Of a DNA stretch of 64,000 nucleotides, positions 24,930-34,047 are shown in pieces; within the stretch, counting starts at the first letter, position 1; the number at the start of each line of letters is the position of its first letter. The DNA is from Collinsella sp. (GTDB taxonomy: Bacteria > Actinomycetota > Coriobacteriia > Coriobacteriales > Coriobacteriaceae). The notes under the pieces were generated by a model. That model saw only the letters and a list, made by a program, of their open reading frames with translations. It made no database searches and was not told the origin of the DNA. Location of the stretch: NCBI GenBank assembly GCA_018378775.1, contig JAGZWV010000001.1, positions 1-64,000 on the forward strand. The letters are read 5' to 3'. The position numbers and the translations under genes are program-made.

Positions 24930-25568
24930 CTAGACCGAAAAGACGATCTTGCGGCAGTTCCAGAAGTACTGGGCGCCCGAGATAACGGTCAAGACAACGG
25001 CAACGGCATACAGGAAGCGCGACACCGAGTAGATGCCGAGCGTCAGCGCCACCGGGCCAAGGTGCAAGCCGGCCATAGCAAAAACGCACAGGTAACCGCA
25101 GATGGAGACCATCGTGGTCGCCGTCTTGTACTTGCCGAGCTTATCGGCCGCAACGACCACACCGGCCGCACTCGCGACCATGCGAAGGGCGCTCACCAGA
25201 AGCTCACGGAACAGGATAATGAACACGGACCACACGGTCACCGCGCCAAAATCCAGGAACAGCAGCAGGGCCGAGAACACGAGCAGCTTATCGGCGATGG
25301 GGTCCAAGAATTTACCGAAGTCGGTGATCTCGTTGCGCGAACGCGCCAGATAACCGTCGACCTTATCGGTGCACGACAGGATCACATACAGAATGAAGGC
25401 AGCGGCGGCGAGCGGGCCGTCGAAGGTGCTCCAATCCGTACCGGCAACACTCGTTTGAGAAAGCGCCGACACGATCATGAACACCGGGATAAAGACGATG
25501 CGAACGCACGTCACGATGTTGGCGGGCGTCCAAACACTCGTCAGTTCCTTATTGCTCTCGTTTGCCAC
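24930..25568 (-). CDS. pgsA: CDP-diacylglycerol-glycerol-3-phosphate 3-phosphatidyltransferase
   Basis: Makes phosphatidylglycerophosphate, the first step to phosphatidylglycerol. The 212-residue membrane protein has the family motif D68-x2-D71-G-x2-A75-R76-x8-G85-x3-D89-x3-D93 and a C-terminal segment typical of PgsA. GTG 25568 follows GGAGAG. It lies nine bases after rimO in the rnj-ftsK-rodZ-yajQ-rimO-pgsA-cinA run. A divergent paralog is at 3925-4629. Confidence 0.9.
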   Translation of the reverse strand: MANESNKELTSVWTPANIVTCVRIVFIPVFMIVSALSQTSVAGTDWSTFDGPLAAAAFILYVILSCTDKVDGYLARSRNEITDFGKFLDPIADKLLVFSALLLFLDFGAVTVWSVFIILFRELLVSALRMVASAAGVVVAADKLGKYKTATTMVSICGYLCVFAMAGLHLGPVALTLGIYSVSRFLYAVAVVLTVISGAQYFWNCRKIVFSV

Positions 25569-25577
25569 GATGCTCTC

Positions 25578-26927
25578 CTACTCCACAACATGGCCGATAA
25601 GCTCATAGCAGAAGCTATCGGTAAACTCGACCGTCAGAATATCGCCCACGGACGCCTCGCTGGCGTCCAAGTGGACCGCGCCATCGGAATCGGGCGCCTG
25701 GAACCAGGCATGGCCGATCAGCTCGGCGCCGTCCTCGGTTTCTTCGATACCGTCGACGATCACCTGGGCGCGCTCGCGCACATGTGCGGCGGTGGCGGCA
25801 AAACCGAGCGACTCGGCCAGGTCCATGGCCTCCTGGGCGCGCTCGAGCTTGACCTCTTCGTCGACCTGACCCTCCATCTTAGCGGCCAGGCTGCCCTCCT
25901 CCTGCGAGTAGGCAAAGACGCTCGTGTAGTCAAAGCCGACGGTGTCCATAAAGTCGATAAGGTCGCGGAACTCGTCGTCGGTCTCGGTCGGGAAGCCGAC
26001 CATAGCCGTGGAACGGATCACGATGCCGGGGATACGCTCACGCAGATCGCGGAACAGGTCCTCGAGCTCCTGGCGCGAACCGGAACGGCGCATAGCCTTG
26101 AGGATGCGCGCGTCGCAGTGCTGCACGGGGATATCGATATAGGGCAGCACCTCGGGCGTATCGCGAATCGTATCGATAAGCTCATCGGTCATGCCCTCGG
26201 GCTGCAGATAGAGCACGCGGACCCAGACGTTGTGCGGGCGCACGGCCTCGGCGACGGCACGCAGCAGCTGCGCCAGATTGCGCGGCGAGCCCTCGGCGAC
26301 ATCCTCGTCAGTAAAGTCGGTGCCCCAAATACCCGTGTCCTGGCCGATCAGCACGATCTCGCGCACACCGCCGGCAACCAGGTCGCGTACCTCGGAGATA
26401 ATGCTCTCGGCATTGCGCGAATGATAGCGACCGCGAATATAGGGGATCATGCAGAAGCTGCAGAAGCGGTTGCAGCCATCGGAAATCTTGACGTAAGCAA
26501 CGGCGCCCTCGACGGTACGCTTGACCTGAGGGATATAGGCCGCGATCTCACGCTCGACACCCAGCACGCCATCGATGACCGCCACGATGCCGTCCTCCTC
26601 GTCGGCCTTCACAAAGGCAGCGACCTCGGGCAGCTCGTCAGGCAGGTCGTCGCCATAGCGCGACGGCACACAGCCGCACATAACGATGGGGCAAGAACGA
26701 ACGCCGTCCTGAACCTCGTTGGCGAGCTCGAGCGTGGTCTCGATGCTCTCGGACGTTGCGGAGGCGAGGAACGAGCAAGTATTGACGATGGCGATATCGG
26801 CATCCTGCGGGTCGAATGCCTCCTCGTAGCCCGCGGCGGTCAAAAGAGAACGCATGCGGTCGGTGTCAACCTCGTTCTTAGCGCACCCGAGGGTGATGTA
26901 GAGCACGGAGCCCAACGGTGTATCCAT
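25578..26927 (-). CDS. rimO: Ribosomal protein S12 methylthiotransferase
   Basis: Radical-SAM enzyme that methylthiolates an aspartate of ribosomal protein S12. The 449 residues show the UPF0004 domain (ITLGCAKNEVDTDRM, NTCSFL, CGCVPSRY), radical-SAM C-x3-C-x2-C in GCNRFCSFCMIPYIRGRY and a TRAM domain. The LGCAKN start separates RimO from MiaB and MtaB. An AAAGGAC lies upstream of ATG 26927. Confidence 0.95.
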   Translation of the reverse strand: MDTPLGSVLYITLGCAKNEVDTDRMRSLLTAAGYEEAFDPQDADIAIVNTCSFLASATSESIETTLELANEVQDGVRSCPIVMCGCVPSRYGDDLPDELPEVAAFVKADEEDGIVAVIDGVLGVEREIAAYIPQVKRTVEGAVAYVKISDGCNRFCSFCMIPYIRGRYHSRNAESIISEVRDLVAGGVREIVLIGQDTGIWGTDFTDEDVAEGSPRNLAQLLRAVAEAVRPHNVWVRVLYLQPEGMTDELIDTIRDTPEVLPYIDIPVQHCDARILKAMRRSGSRQELEDLFRDLRERIPGIVIRSTAMVGFPTETDDEFRDLIDFMDTVGFDYTSVFAYSQEEGSLAAKMEGQVDEEVKLERAQEAMDLAESLGFAATAAHVRERAQVIVDGIEETEDGAELIGHAWFQAPDSDGAVHLDASEASVGDILTVEFTDSFCYELIGHVVE

Positions 26928-26954
26928 GTTGGAGAGCGGTCCTTTCGATTGATA

Positions 26955-27452
26955 TTAGCGGTAGTTGGTGAACTGCAGCGGCTGGCCGTAGTCCTGGTCG
27001 CGCAGGAACTGAATCACGGTCTGCAACGCGTCCTTCGAAGCAGAGGAAACACGCAGCTTGTCGGCCTCGATGGTCACCTTGACCTTGAGCTTTTGATCCT
27101 TGATGTCCTTGTTGATCTTCTTGGCGGTCGCCTGGTCGATACCCTCGACGATATGGCCGAGCACGCGCACGGTGCCGCCCGATGCCGCCTGCGGAGCATC
27201 CCACGAGACAGCCTTGAGGTCGATGCCGCGCTTGATGAGCTTGGAGCTCAGCACGTCAACAATCTGTTTGGAGACAAAGTCGGCCGGGGCGTTGATCGTA
27301 AAGAGCTTGTCGCCCTTCGAAAGCTCGATCGTGGCGCCGGAATCCTTAAGGTCATAGCGCTGGGAAATCTCGCGCGTGGTCTGCTGGAAGGCGTTGTCGA
27401 CCTCTTGCATGTTGACCTCGGACACGACGTCGAAGCTGGAATCTTTAGCCAT
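26955..27452 (-). CDS. YajQ family nucleotide-binding protein
   Basis: A 165-residue DUF520 protein beginning SSFDVVSEVNMQEVDNA with the conserved RYDLKDSG. Members bind nucleotides or tRNA, and in Xanthomonas one binds cyclic di-GMP. The role here is unknown. AAAGGAAAC precedes ATG 27452. It lies between rodZ and rimO. Confidence 0.9.
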   Translation of the reverse strand: MAKDSSFDVVSEVNMQEVDNAFQQTTREISQRYDLKDSGATIELSKGDKLFTINAPADFVSKQIVDVLSSKLIKRGIDLKAVSWDAPQAASGGTVRVLGHIVEGIDQATAKKINKDIKDQKLKVKVTIEADKLRVSSASKDALQTVIQFLRDQDYGQPLQFTNYR

Positions 27453-27478
27453 GATGTTTCCTTTCGCGTACGAGCGGC

Positions 27479-28990
27479 CTAGTAGCTATCGTACGAATTG
27501 TCGGTAGAATCGGTGGGTGTCTGACCGTCAGTTGCGGTATCGGCGCCATCCGTGGACTGGGCATCGGTACCGTCGGTGGTATCGGTACCATCGGTGGTGT
27601 CGGTACCATCAGAACTTTCACCATTCTCGGAATCAGTCGTCTCCTTCTTAGGAACGGTGATCGTCACACGAGCCACGCCCGAGGTCTTGGTATCGTAACG
27701 GACCTTTTCACCGTTCTTGGTAACGGTAACATCGGAAGGCTTGGACGTGGTGATCTCGATCGAGGACTCGGGCGTGTACTCCTGCTCAAAGGGGCCAGTC
27801 GCCTGAGCGCCATAGACCGACTTGCCGTCGACCTTGATCTCAATCCACGCGGTCTTTCCCTTGGCAACGGAAACTTTGACCTTCGTGACCTCGTTCTCTT
27901 CCTTCTTGGCCGTCGTCTTGGTAGCGTCCGAATCAGTCGACTCATCCGTCGGCTCATCGGTGTCTTCGTCCTCGTCGACCGTTTCGGTCTTCTTAGAAGA
28001 CTTCTTGGTCGTCGTCTTGGTAGCAGTGGGCGCCTCGGGCGTGGTCTCGGGCGCCGAAGATGCGCAGCCGCGCAGAAGCACCACGATGAGCACGATCAGC
28101 AGCAACGCCACGGCACCGATGCCGGCGTAGACGATACGCGGATCGAGCCCGTTGTTTTGAGGAGTACGGGATCCGCCGCGTCCACGACCGGAACTGCTGC
28201 GGCCGCCTCCCTGAGGCATACGACCACGATTGCTATCGGAACGGCCGCGATAGCCGCCCTGGCCCTGAAGGCTGCGCTGACCCGAGCGGGGCGCAAGTTC
28301 ACCGCGGCCTTGATAGCCACGTTGGCCCGAACGCGGAGCCGAAGAGCGCTGGCCATACGGCTGTGATTGAGAGCGAAGACGCGGCGTCACCTGCGTGGTA
28401 TCGGCATCCGCATAGCCACCGCGAGAGCGTCCGGTGGAGACACCACGGTGACCGCGATCTGAATAGCCGCCGTCGCCGTAGCCGGCACGAGGGTCACGCG
28501 CCACGCCGCGGGCAGCGGGAAGTGCACGGTCCTCGGGCATCGGCGTACTGCGGAACCGGTCACGCTGTGAGCGAATCTCCTCGCCCGAACCCGTCTCAGT
28601 AATATAACCGGCCTGCTGAGGACGCTGTCCATAGCGGGTCGAACGACCGCCCTGAACCATCAGGAAGCGCCCGTTATCGACCGAGGAACGCGAATTGACG
28701 TAGCCGGCGGCGTCCTGAAAACGACCGCCCTGCTGCGACGTTTCGCGTTCGTATGCCATCAGGTCGTCAAAGTAGGCATTGACGACCTCGCGCGGATTGA
28801 GGCCCAAAAAGCGAGCATAGCTCGAAATCATGCCCTGTGCATAGCCGCGCGGCGGCATCGAAGCAAAGTTACCGGTCTCGAAAAACTCGATGATCTGCGG
28901 CCTGATTTTGATGGTGTTGGCGACCTGCTGAATGGAAAGGCCCATTCGGCGACGCTGCTCGAGCAGCATGTCACCAAAGCGTGCAGCCAT
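27479..28990 (-). CDS. RodZ-like cell-shape protein with helix-turn-helix and DUF4115
   Basis: Membrane protein expected to link the cytoskeleton or elongation machinery to the wall. The 503 residues are: N-terminal Xre-type helix-turn-helix (about 5-70, RMGLSIQQVANTIKI), a long R/G/S/Q-rich disordered linker (about 85-285), one membrane helix (287-307), an acidic Thr-rich stretch, a DUF4115-like beta domain (about 355-440) and a C-terminal tail of repeated DGTDTT units. ATGA overlap with ftsK shows coupling. The linker is far longer than in E. coli RodZ. Confidence 0.8.
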   Translation of the reverse strand: MAARFGDMLLEQRRRMGLSIQQVANTIKIRPQIIEFFETGNFASMPPRGYAQGMISSYARFLGLNPREVVNAYFDDLMAYERETSQQGGRFQDAAGYVNSRSSVDNGRFLMVQGGRSTRYGQRPQQAGYITETGSGEEIRSQRDRFRSTPMPEDRALPAARGVARDPRAGYGDGGYSDRGHRGVSTGRSRGGYADADTTQVTPRLRSQSQPYGQRSSAPRSGQRGYQGRGELAPRSGQRSLQGQGGYRGRSDSNRGRMPQGGGRSSSGRGRGGSRTPQNNGLDPRIVYAGIGAVALLLIVLIVVLLRGCASSAPETTPEAPTATKTTTKKSSKKTETVDEDEDTDEPTDESTDSDATKTTAKKEENEVTKVKVSVAKGKTAWIEIKVDGKSVYGAQATGPFEQEYTPESSIEITTSKPSDVTVTKNGEKVRYDTKTSGVARVTITVPKKETTDSENGESSDGTDTTDGTDTTDGTDAQSTDGADTATDGQTPTDSTDNSYDSY

Positions 28991-31770
28991 CAGAATCCTC
29001 CAAACTCACGATCTTCACGTGCCATCTCGGCGTCGACGGATTCCAGTGCGGCAAGGCCTTCTTCATCCAGCAAGACCTCGCGCGGCTTGGAACCGTCGGG
29101 CGGTCCGACGACACCCTTTTCTTCCAGCATGTCCATAATACGCCCGGCGCGCGCATAGCCAACCTTCAGGCGGCGCTGCAGGCCAGATGTGGAGCCCAGC
29201 TGCGATTCCACCACAATATGAGCGGCTTCCCAGATAAGCGGATCGTCGTCCTGAGGCTCGGCAACGCCGGTACGAACGATGCCGCCGCCACCTGCCATGG
29301 ACATGGAGGCAGGTGCCACAGCCGACAGGATCTCCTCATGGTAGTCGGGCTCGCTTTGCGACTTGACGAACTCGACAATCTCGTTGATCTCGTCATCCGA
29401 AACAAAGCAGCCCTGGATACGACGGGGCTTGCCCCAGTCGACCTTTGAGAACAGCATGTCACCCAAGCCGGTGAGCTTTTCGGCACCCATCTGGTCGATG
29501 ATGACGCGGGAGTCGATGCCCGTTGCGACGTTGAAGGCGATACGGTTGGTAATGTTTGCCTTGATGAGACCCGTCACCACGTTAGAGCTCGGACGCTGAG
29601 TCGCCACGATAAGGTGGATACCGGCGGCACGGCCCAGCTGGGCGATACGAACAATCGACGCCTCGACGTCCTTGCCGGCAACCATCATCAGGTCCGAAAG
29701 CTCGTCGATGATGATGACCAGGTAGGGCATCTTTTGCGGCGGGTTATCGTAATGCTCAAACTCGCCGGCGGCCTGCTTTTCGTTATAGGTCGAGATCTTG
29801 CGCACGTTCAGGCGCTCGAAGACCTTCAGGCGGCGCTCCATTTCGGACACCGCCCACTGCAAGGCGCTCGCGGCCTGCTTGGGCTCGGTCACCACGGGCA
29901 CGTAAAGATGCGGCAGGCCGTTATAGCCTGCGAGTTCGACGCGCTTGGGGTCGACCATGATCAAGCGAACGTCCTCGGGGAGCGCGCGCATGAGCAGGGT
30001 CGTGATGATGGAGTTGATCATGACCGACTTACCGGAACCCGTGGTACCGGCGATCAGCAGGTGGGGCATCTTGGCGAGGTCAGCGACGACCGGCGTGCCC
30101 TCTGCGTCGCGGCCGATGGCAAGCTCGAGCGGACCGCCCTTAACATAGGGCAGCACGTCGCCCAGATTGACGTTTTGGCGCTTGCGATTGGGAATCTCGA
30201 TACCCACGAGCGAGGTGCCGGGAATCGGCGCAAAGATACGCACGGACTGAGCAGCAAGCGACAGCGCGATGTCGTCCTCAAGGCTCGAAATCTTGCTCAC
30301 GCGCTCGCCCTCGCCGGGCTGCAGCTTAAAGGTCGTCACCGTGGGACCGGCAATCCAGCCGACAACGCGAGCGCTACGGCCAAACTCAAGCAGCGTGGAC
30401 TGCAACGACTCGGCGGTCTGTTCCAGCTCCTTGTCCGAAGACGCGGCAGAAGCGGACTGGGGGTTTGCATGCAGGATTTCGAGCGGCGGAAGCTTGAGGC
30501 CGTCCTCTTCTTCGCCCTCGTTATCCGCGGGGGCATTGTCCGCTCCCCCATCGCTCGAAGTAGACGCCTCGACAGCGCCCGCCACAGCCGTATCGGCAAC
30601 CTTGGGATGTTTGAGGAAATCAGGGATTTGAGGGGCGGCCGAGACGGGATTCACGGCAAACGGCGGTTCGGACTCGTCGACCTTGTCCGGATCGTCCTCC
30701 ATCGAAAGCTGGCCGGTCACCTGACCGCGCTTTGCCTGACGACGCGGCAGCAAGGTGGTTTTAGCAGTCTCGAGCGGGGACTCGTCGTCCTCGTCATCAC
30801 CCTCGGTAAGCTCAATCTCGCTCTCGGACCAAGACGGATCGGGCTCACTCGTATTGAGTTTGGGAGCCTTCTTGCCCTTCTTGGCATGACGGCGCGGCAG
30901 CAGCGTCGTCTTAGCACGCTCGGCCTCCACGGCATCGGACACGTCGACAAACGGATCCTCGTCCTCGTCGTCATCGTCCAAAACCGGGTCGGCATCGTCA
31001 CCTATGACCGTGGTCACGGCGGCATCGGAGCCCTTTTGACGAAGAATGCTCAGGTGCGGACGGGCAACGCCGGGCACCGACAGGGCTTCGTCGTCACCCC
31101 ACGGACTCGCGTTGACATCGGCACGACGGCGCTCGGCAAAATCGGCCGCACGGTCGCGGGCAGAGCGCAAAACGCCACCCACCGAAAAGCCGATGATGAC
31201 AAATCCGACGACGGCCAGACCCAACAGGACCACCATCGCGATAGGCTTACCCAGGGCATTCTGCAGCGCACTCGCAATAAACGCACCGATGTAGCCACCC
31301 GAGGCGGACAGATTTTGCGGCGTGAACATAAGGTCGCACGAGTCGCTCGTACCTGGCACCATCAACGAAAGAATGGAGACGACGGCGATAAAGACCACGG
31401 CGCCGCCCGCAACAGAGCGCGCGTTGAGCGGCGAGTCCTCGCCTAAAAAGAGCGTGGCGGCAAACAGCAAAATGACGATCGGCAGCACGTAGGCGCCCAG
31501 ACCAAAGCCCAAGTGGTAGAAACCGGCAACCGCAGCCGTAACGGGCGCAGTCGCCGGCGAAATCACGGCAATAAAGGACGCAATCGCCAAAACGGCAATG
31601 ACCACGCCGGCGATATCGCGGTTGGCCGAGGGCTCGACCAAGGGCTCGAAATCATCGAACTCGGACTCGTGGCCCTTATTGGCACGCAGATGGGAACCGG
31701 CACCCTTAGCAGATGCCGGTTGGTTGTTGGCCTTATTGCCTTTGGCGTTTTGTGCAGATCCGCGCGCCAA
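28990..31770 (-). CDS. ftsK: DNA translocase FtsK/SpoIIIE
   Basis: Septum-associated motor that pumps chromosome ends into daughter cells. The 926 residues contain four N-terminal membrane segments (about 50-205), an acidic linker with two copies of TTLLPRR, an ATPase with Walker A GTTGSGKS and Walker B LVIIIDELSDLM, and a C-terminal winged-helix gamma domain (LQRRLKVGYARAGRIMDMLE). It starts at TTG 31770, six bases after GAGG and directly after the rnj stop. Confidence 0.95.
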   Translation of the reverse strand: MARGSAQNAKGNKANNQPASAKGAGSHLRANKGHESEFDDFEPLVEPSANRDIAGVVIAVLAIASFIAVISPATAPVTAAVAGFYHLGFGLGAYVLPIVILLFAATLFLGEDSPLNARSVAGGAVVFIAVVSILSLMVPGTSDSCDLMFTPQNLSASGGYIGAFIASALQNALGKPIAMVVLLGLAVVGFVIIGFSVGGVLRSARDRAADFAERRRADVNASPWGDDEALSVPGVARPHLSILRQKGSDAAVTTVIGDDADPVLDDDDEDEDPFVDVSDAVEAERAKTTLLPRRHAKKGKKAPKLNTSEPDPSWSESEIELTEGDDEDDESPLETAKTTLLPRRQAKRGQVTGQLSMEDDPDKVDESEPPFAVNPVSAAPQIPDFLKHPKVADTAVAGAVEASTSSDGGADNAPADNEGEEEDGLKLPPLEILHANPQSASAASSDKELEQTAESLQSTLLEFGRSARVVGWIAGPTVTTFKLQPGEGERVSKISSLEDDIALSLAAQSVRIFAPIPGTSLVGIEIPNRKRQNVNLGDVLPYVKGGPLELAIGRDAEGTPVVADLAKMPHLLIAGTTGSGKSVMINSIITTLLMRALPEDVRLIMVDPKRVELAGYNGLPHLYVPVVTEPKQAASALQWAVSEMERRLKVFERLNVRKISTYNEKQAAGEFEHYDNPPQKMPYLVIIIDELSDLMMVAGKDVEASIVRIAQLGRAAGIHLIVATQRPSSNVVTGLIKANITNRIAFNVATGIDSRVIIDQMGAEKLTGLGDMLFSKVDWGKPRRIQGCFVSDDEINEIVEFVKSQSEPDYHEEILSAVAPASMSMAGGGGIVRTGVAEPQDDDPLIWEAAHIVVESQLGSTSGLQRRLKVGYARAGRIMDMLEEKGVVGPPDGSKPREVLLDEEGLAALESVDAEMAREDREFGGF

Positions 31771-31771
31771 A

Positions 31772-33442
31772 CTAAACCTCCATGACGACCGGGATGATCA
31801 TCGGGCGGGTGCGCGTACGGCTCCAGATAAAGTTAGAGAGCGAATCGCGCACGGCCTTGCGAATGGCATCGGAACCGCTGCTCGTAAAGCTGAACTTGCC
31901 CTTCTCGATCGTCTTCATAATGGATGCGGAGGCATCCTCGGAGAACTGGTCGTCGATGGCAAACGAGACGCCGCGGCCCGAGAACTCGATGGCCTCGATC
32001 TTCTTGTGCTTGAGCGAGACGATGGCAACAGCAGTAACCATACCGTCGTTGGCGAGCTTCTGACGATCGCGCAGGACGATGGGGTCGGTATCGCCGATAC
32101 GCAGGCCGTCGACGTAGACGACGCCGGACTCGACGGGCGTACCGCGTTTAACGATACCGCCGCGCATCTCGAGCGTGTCGCCGTTATCGAGGATAAAGAT
32201 ATGATCGTCCTTGATGCCCATCTTGCGAGCCAGCTGGGCATGGGCGCGCAGATGCACGGCTTCACCGTGAACCGGCATAAAGTACGTGGGCTTAGCCATG
32301 GCCATCAGGAGCTTGAGCTCCTCCTGGCTACCGTGGCCCGAGACGTGGACAAGAGCGCGGTTCTTATCCCACACGTCGCAGCCAAGCTTGGCGAGGCTGT
32401 TGACGACCTGCTGGACGGCTTTCTCATTGCCGGGAACAGGAGTTGCCGAGAGGATGACGGTATCGCCCTCGTGGATAGAGAGCGTCTTGTGCTCGCCATT
32501 GGCCATGCGGGACAGGGCCGACAGCGGCTCGCCCTGCGAACCGGTGCACATGACGACGATCTTGTCGTCGGGCAGGTTATCGATATCGAAGGCATCGATG
32601 ATATCGGCATCGTCGATGTTGAGGTAGCCCAGCTCGCGCGCGACGCGGGTGTTGGTGAGCATGGAGCGACCGGTCACAACGACCTTACGGCCGCACTTGC
32701 GGGCGGCATCGCAGATCTGCTGCAAACGATGGATATGGCTCGAGAACGACGCGACGAACACGCGACCCGGGGCGTTCTTGATGGCATGCAGCAGGTTGGG
32801 ACCAACCTCGGCCTCGGACTTGGTAAAGCCGGGAACCGTGGCGTTGGTGGAGTCGGAAAGCAGCAGGTCGATGCCCTGCTTGGCAAAGCGGCTGATAGCG
32901 GCATAGTCGGGCGTGACACCATCGATGGGCGTCTGGTCGAGCTTAAAGTCGCCGGTGTGCATAACGGTGCCCTGATTAGTGCGAATGAACACGCCCAGAG
33001 CGCCGGGGATGGAGTGCGTCATCGAGAAGAAGTCGAGCGAGATGCCGCCGAGGTTGACATGGCTGCCGCCCTTGACCTCGCGGAACTTGGGTGCGCGGAT
33101 GCGGAACTCAGAAAGCTTGCCCTCGATAAAGCCAAGCGTCAGCTTGCTCGAGAAGATGGGCACCTTGTTGTTGAGGTCCTGCAGCAGATACGGAAGCGAA
33201 CCGGTGTGGTCCTCGTGGCCGTGGGTGACGACGATACCGCGGAGCTTTTCCTCGTTCTCCAAAACATAGGTGTAGTCGGGAAGCACCAGGTCGATACCGG
33301 GCTGCGAGTCGTCGGGGAACATGAGGCCAGCGTCGACGAGCACCATGTCGTCGCCGCACTCGAAGACCGTCATGTTCTTGCCGATGCCATCAAGGCCGCC
33401 GAGCGGGATGATCTTCAAGGGAGATGATTTTTTAGCTGCCAT
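31772..33442 (-). CDS. rnj: Ribonuclease J
   Basis: Metallo-beta-lactamase fold exo- and endoribonuclease for mRNA decay and rRNA maturation. The 556 residues from ATG 33442 (AAGGAAAC upstream, loosely spaced) hold the metal motif HGHEDHTGSLPYL, the beta-CASP domain (STNATVPG, ASFSSHIHR, TGSQGEPLSALSRM) and the C-terminal domain. The frame stays open to 33595, but no binding site supports that longer start. With rny and pnp in the same window, most of the RNA decay set is here. Confidence 0.95.
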   Translation of the reverse strand: MAAKKSSPLKIIPLGGLDGIGKNMTVFECGDDMVLVDAGLMFPDDSQPGIDLVLPDYTYVLENEEKLRGIVVTHGHEDHTGSLPYLLQDLNNKVPIFSSKLTLGFIEGKLSEFRIRAPKFREVKGGSHVNLGGISLDFFSMTHSIPGALGVFIRTNQGTVMHTGDFKLDQTPIDGVTPDYAAISRFAKQGIDLLLSDSTNATVPGFTKSEAEVGPNLLHAIKNAPGRVFVASFSSHIHRLQQICDAARKCGRKVVVTGRSMLTNTRVARELGYLNIDDADIIDAFDIDNLPDDKIVVMCTGSQGEPLSALSRMANGEHKTLSIHEGDTVILSATPVPGNEKAVQQVVNSLAKLGCDVWDKNRALVHVSGHGSQEELKLLMAMAKPTYFMPVHGEAVHLRAHAQLARKMGIKDDHIFILDNGDTLEMRGGIVKRGTPVESGVVYVDGLRIGDTDPIVLRDRQKLANDGMVTAVAIVSLKHKKIEAIEFSGRGVSFAIDDQFSEDASASIMKTIEKGKFSFTSSGSDAIRKAVRDSLSNFIWSRTRTRPMIIPVVMEV

Positions 33443-33630
33443 AGGTGAGTGTTGTTTCCTTTCTTCGAAACGGGTCTGAAACAACCGACGGGGCGCTTCT
33501 GGCAAACCGGCCGCCGGGAACGTACAACAATGCATCGCAGAGTCGATGCAGTAACCACAGTATGATACCCATTTGCACAACAACAGACCACCCATGCATC
33601 AAAGACCCATCTGAACCCGTCTATCCCGCC

Positions 33631-33771
33631 GGTCTGGTCTCAGCGGGCCCGGCACGGGCTAAGTTTCCTGCTCTACAGTCCTGCGCAAGACGGAAAGCAC
33701 ATTAAGTGCTTTCCTTTGCGTGCGGAACTCGCGATAAACTTAGCCCGTGCCGGGCCCGCAGAGACCAGACC
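33631..33771. repeat. Palindromic element, copy C
   Basis: Two 36-nt arms (33631-33666 and 33736-33771) are complementary at 35 of 36 positions and enclose a 69-nt core (33667-33735). The core starts CCTGCTCTACAGTCCTGC and ends GTGCGGAACTCGCGAT, with an internal hairpin GGAAAGCAC-ATTAA-GTGCTTTCC. The core of copy D is nearly the same on the other strand, but with different paired bases in the internal helix. It lies upstream of rnj in a gene-free stretch (33443-34092). Confidence 0.9.
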
Positions 33772-33802
33772 TGACAAAAAGGGACAGGTTTATTTTTGTC
33801 AG
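33771..33802. repeat. Small REP-like hairpin with GGGACAGG loop
   Basis: CTGACAAAAA (33771-33780) and TTTTTGTCAG (33793-33802) flank GGGACAGGTTTA. The loop resembles the GGGGACAG(A/G)CTTA ends of the RAYT unit at 61.9-62.9 kb. It lies between copies C and D. A second partial match, CTGACAAAG, is at 33871. Confidence 0.6.
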
Positions 33803-33898
33803 CTGTATCTGGGGCAATACCACACATGCGATTATCTAAAGATCTGAATTCATATAACTGAATAGACTGTCTGACAAAGTCGCAACCCGCACCAACCA

Positions 33899-34047
33899 GC
33901 CCTTTTGCTATTCCCGGCGGGGGCCGCGGGTAAAGTTTATCGCGAGTTCCGCACGAACAGGAGGCCACTTAATGTGGCCTCCGTCGTGAGCAGGACTGTA
34001 GAGCAGGAAACTTTACCCGCGGCCCCCGCCGGGAATAGCAAAAGGGC
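33899..34047. repeat. Palindromic element, copy D (inverted relative to copy C)
   Basis: Two 40-nt arms (33899-33938 and 34008-34047) are perfect complements and enclose a 69-nt core. The core's reverse complement matches copy C except in helix positions, where both sides change together: GGAGGCCAC-ATTAA-GTGGCCTCC in place of GGAAAGCAC/GTGCTTTCC. The right arm's outer end (TAGCAAAAGGGC) overlaps the pnp terminator, so the left arm is an inverted copy of host flanking sequence. Confidence 0.9.

Noticed and set aside
24441..27482. Open frame of 1013 codons on the plus strand
   Set aside because: It is antisense to cinA, pgsA, rimO and yajQ, which have strong family motifs. The long frame is a GC-rich codon-position artefact; its translation is H/R/D-rich with no motifs or ribosome site.
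27540..27620. Tandem DNA repeat as a separate element
   Set aside because: The repeated GGTGGTATCGGTACC-like units simply encode the DGTDTT tail of the RodZ-like protein.
29614..33427. Two frames of about 610 codons on the plus strand opposite ftsK and rnj
   Set aside because: Same antisense effect; ftsK and rnj carry full domain sets.
33631..34047. Insertion sequence or CRISPR array
   Set aside because: There is no open reading frame inside the palindromes, no target duplication visible, and no regular direct repeats with unique spacers. No cas genes occur in the window.
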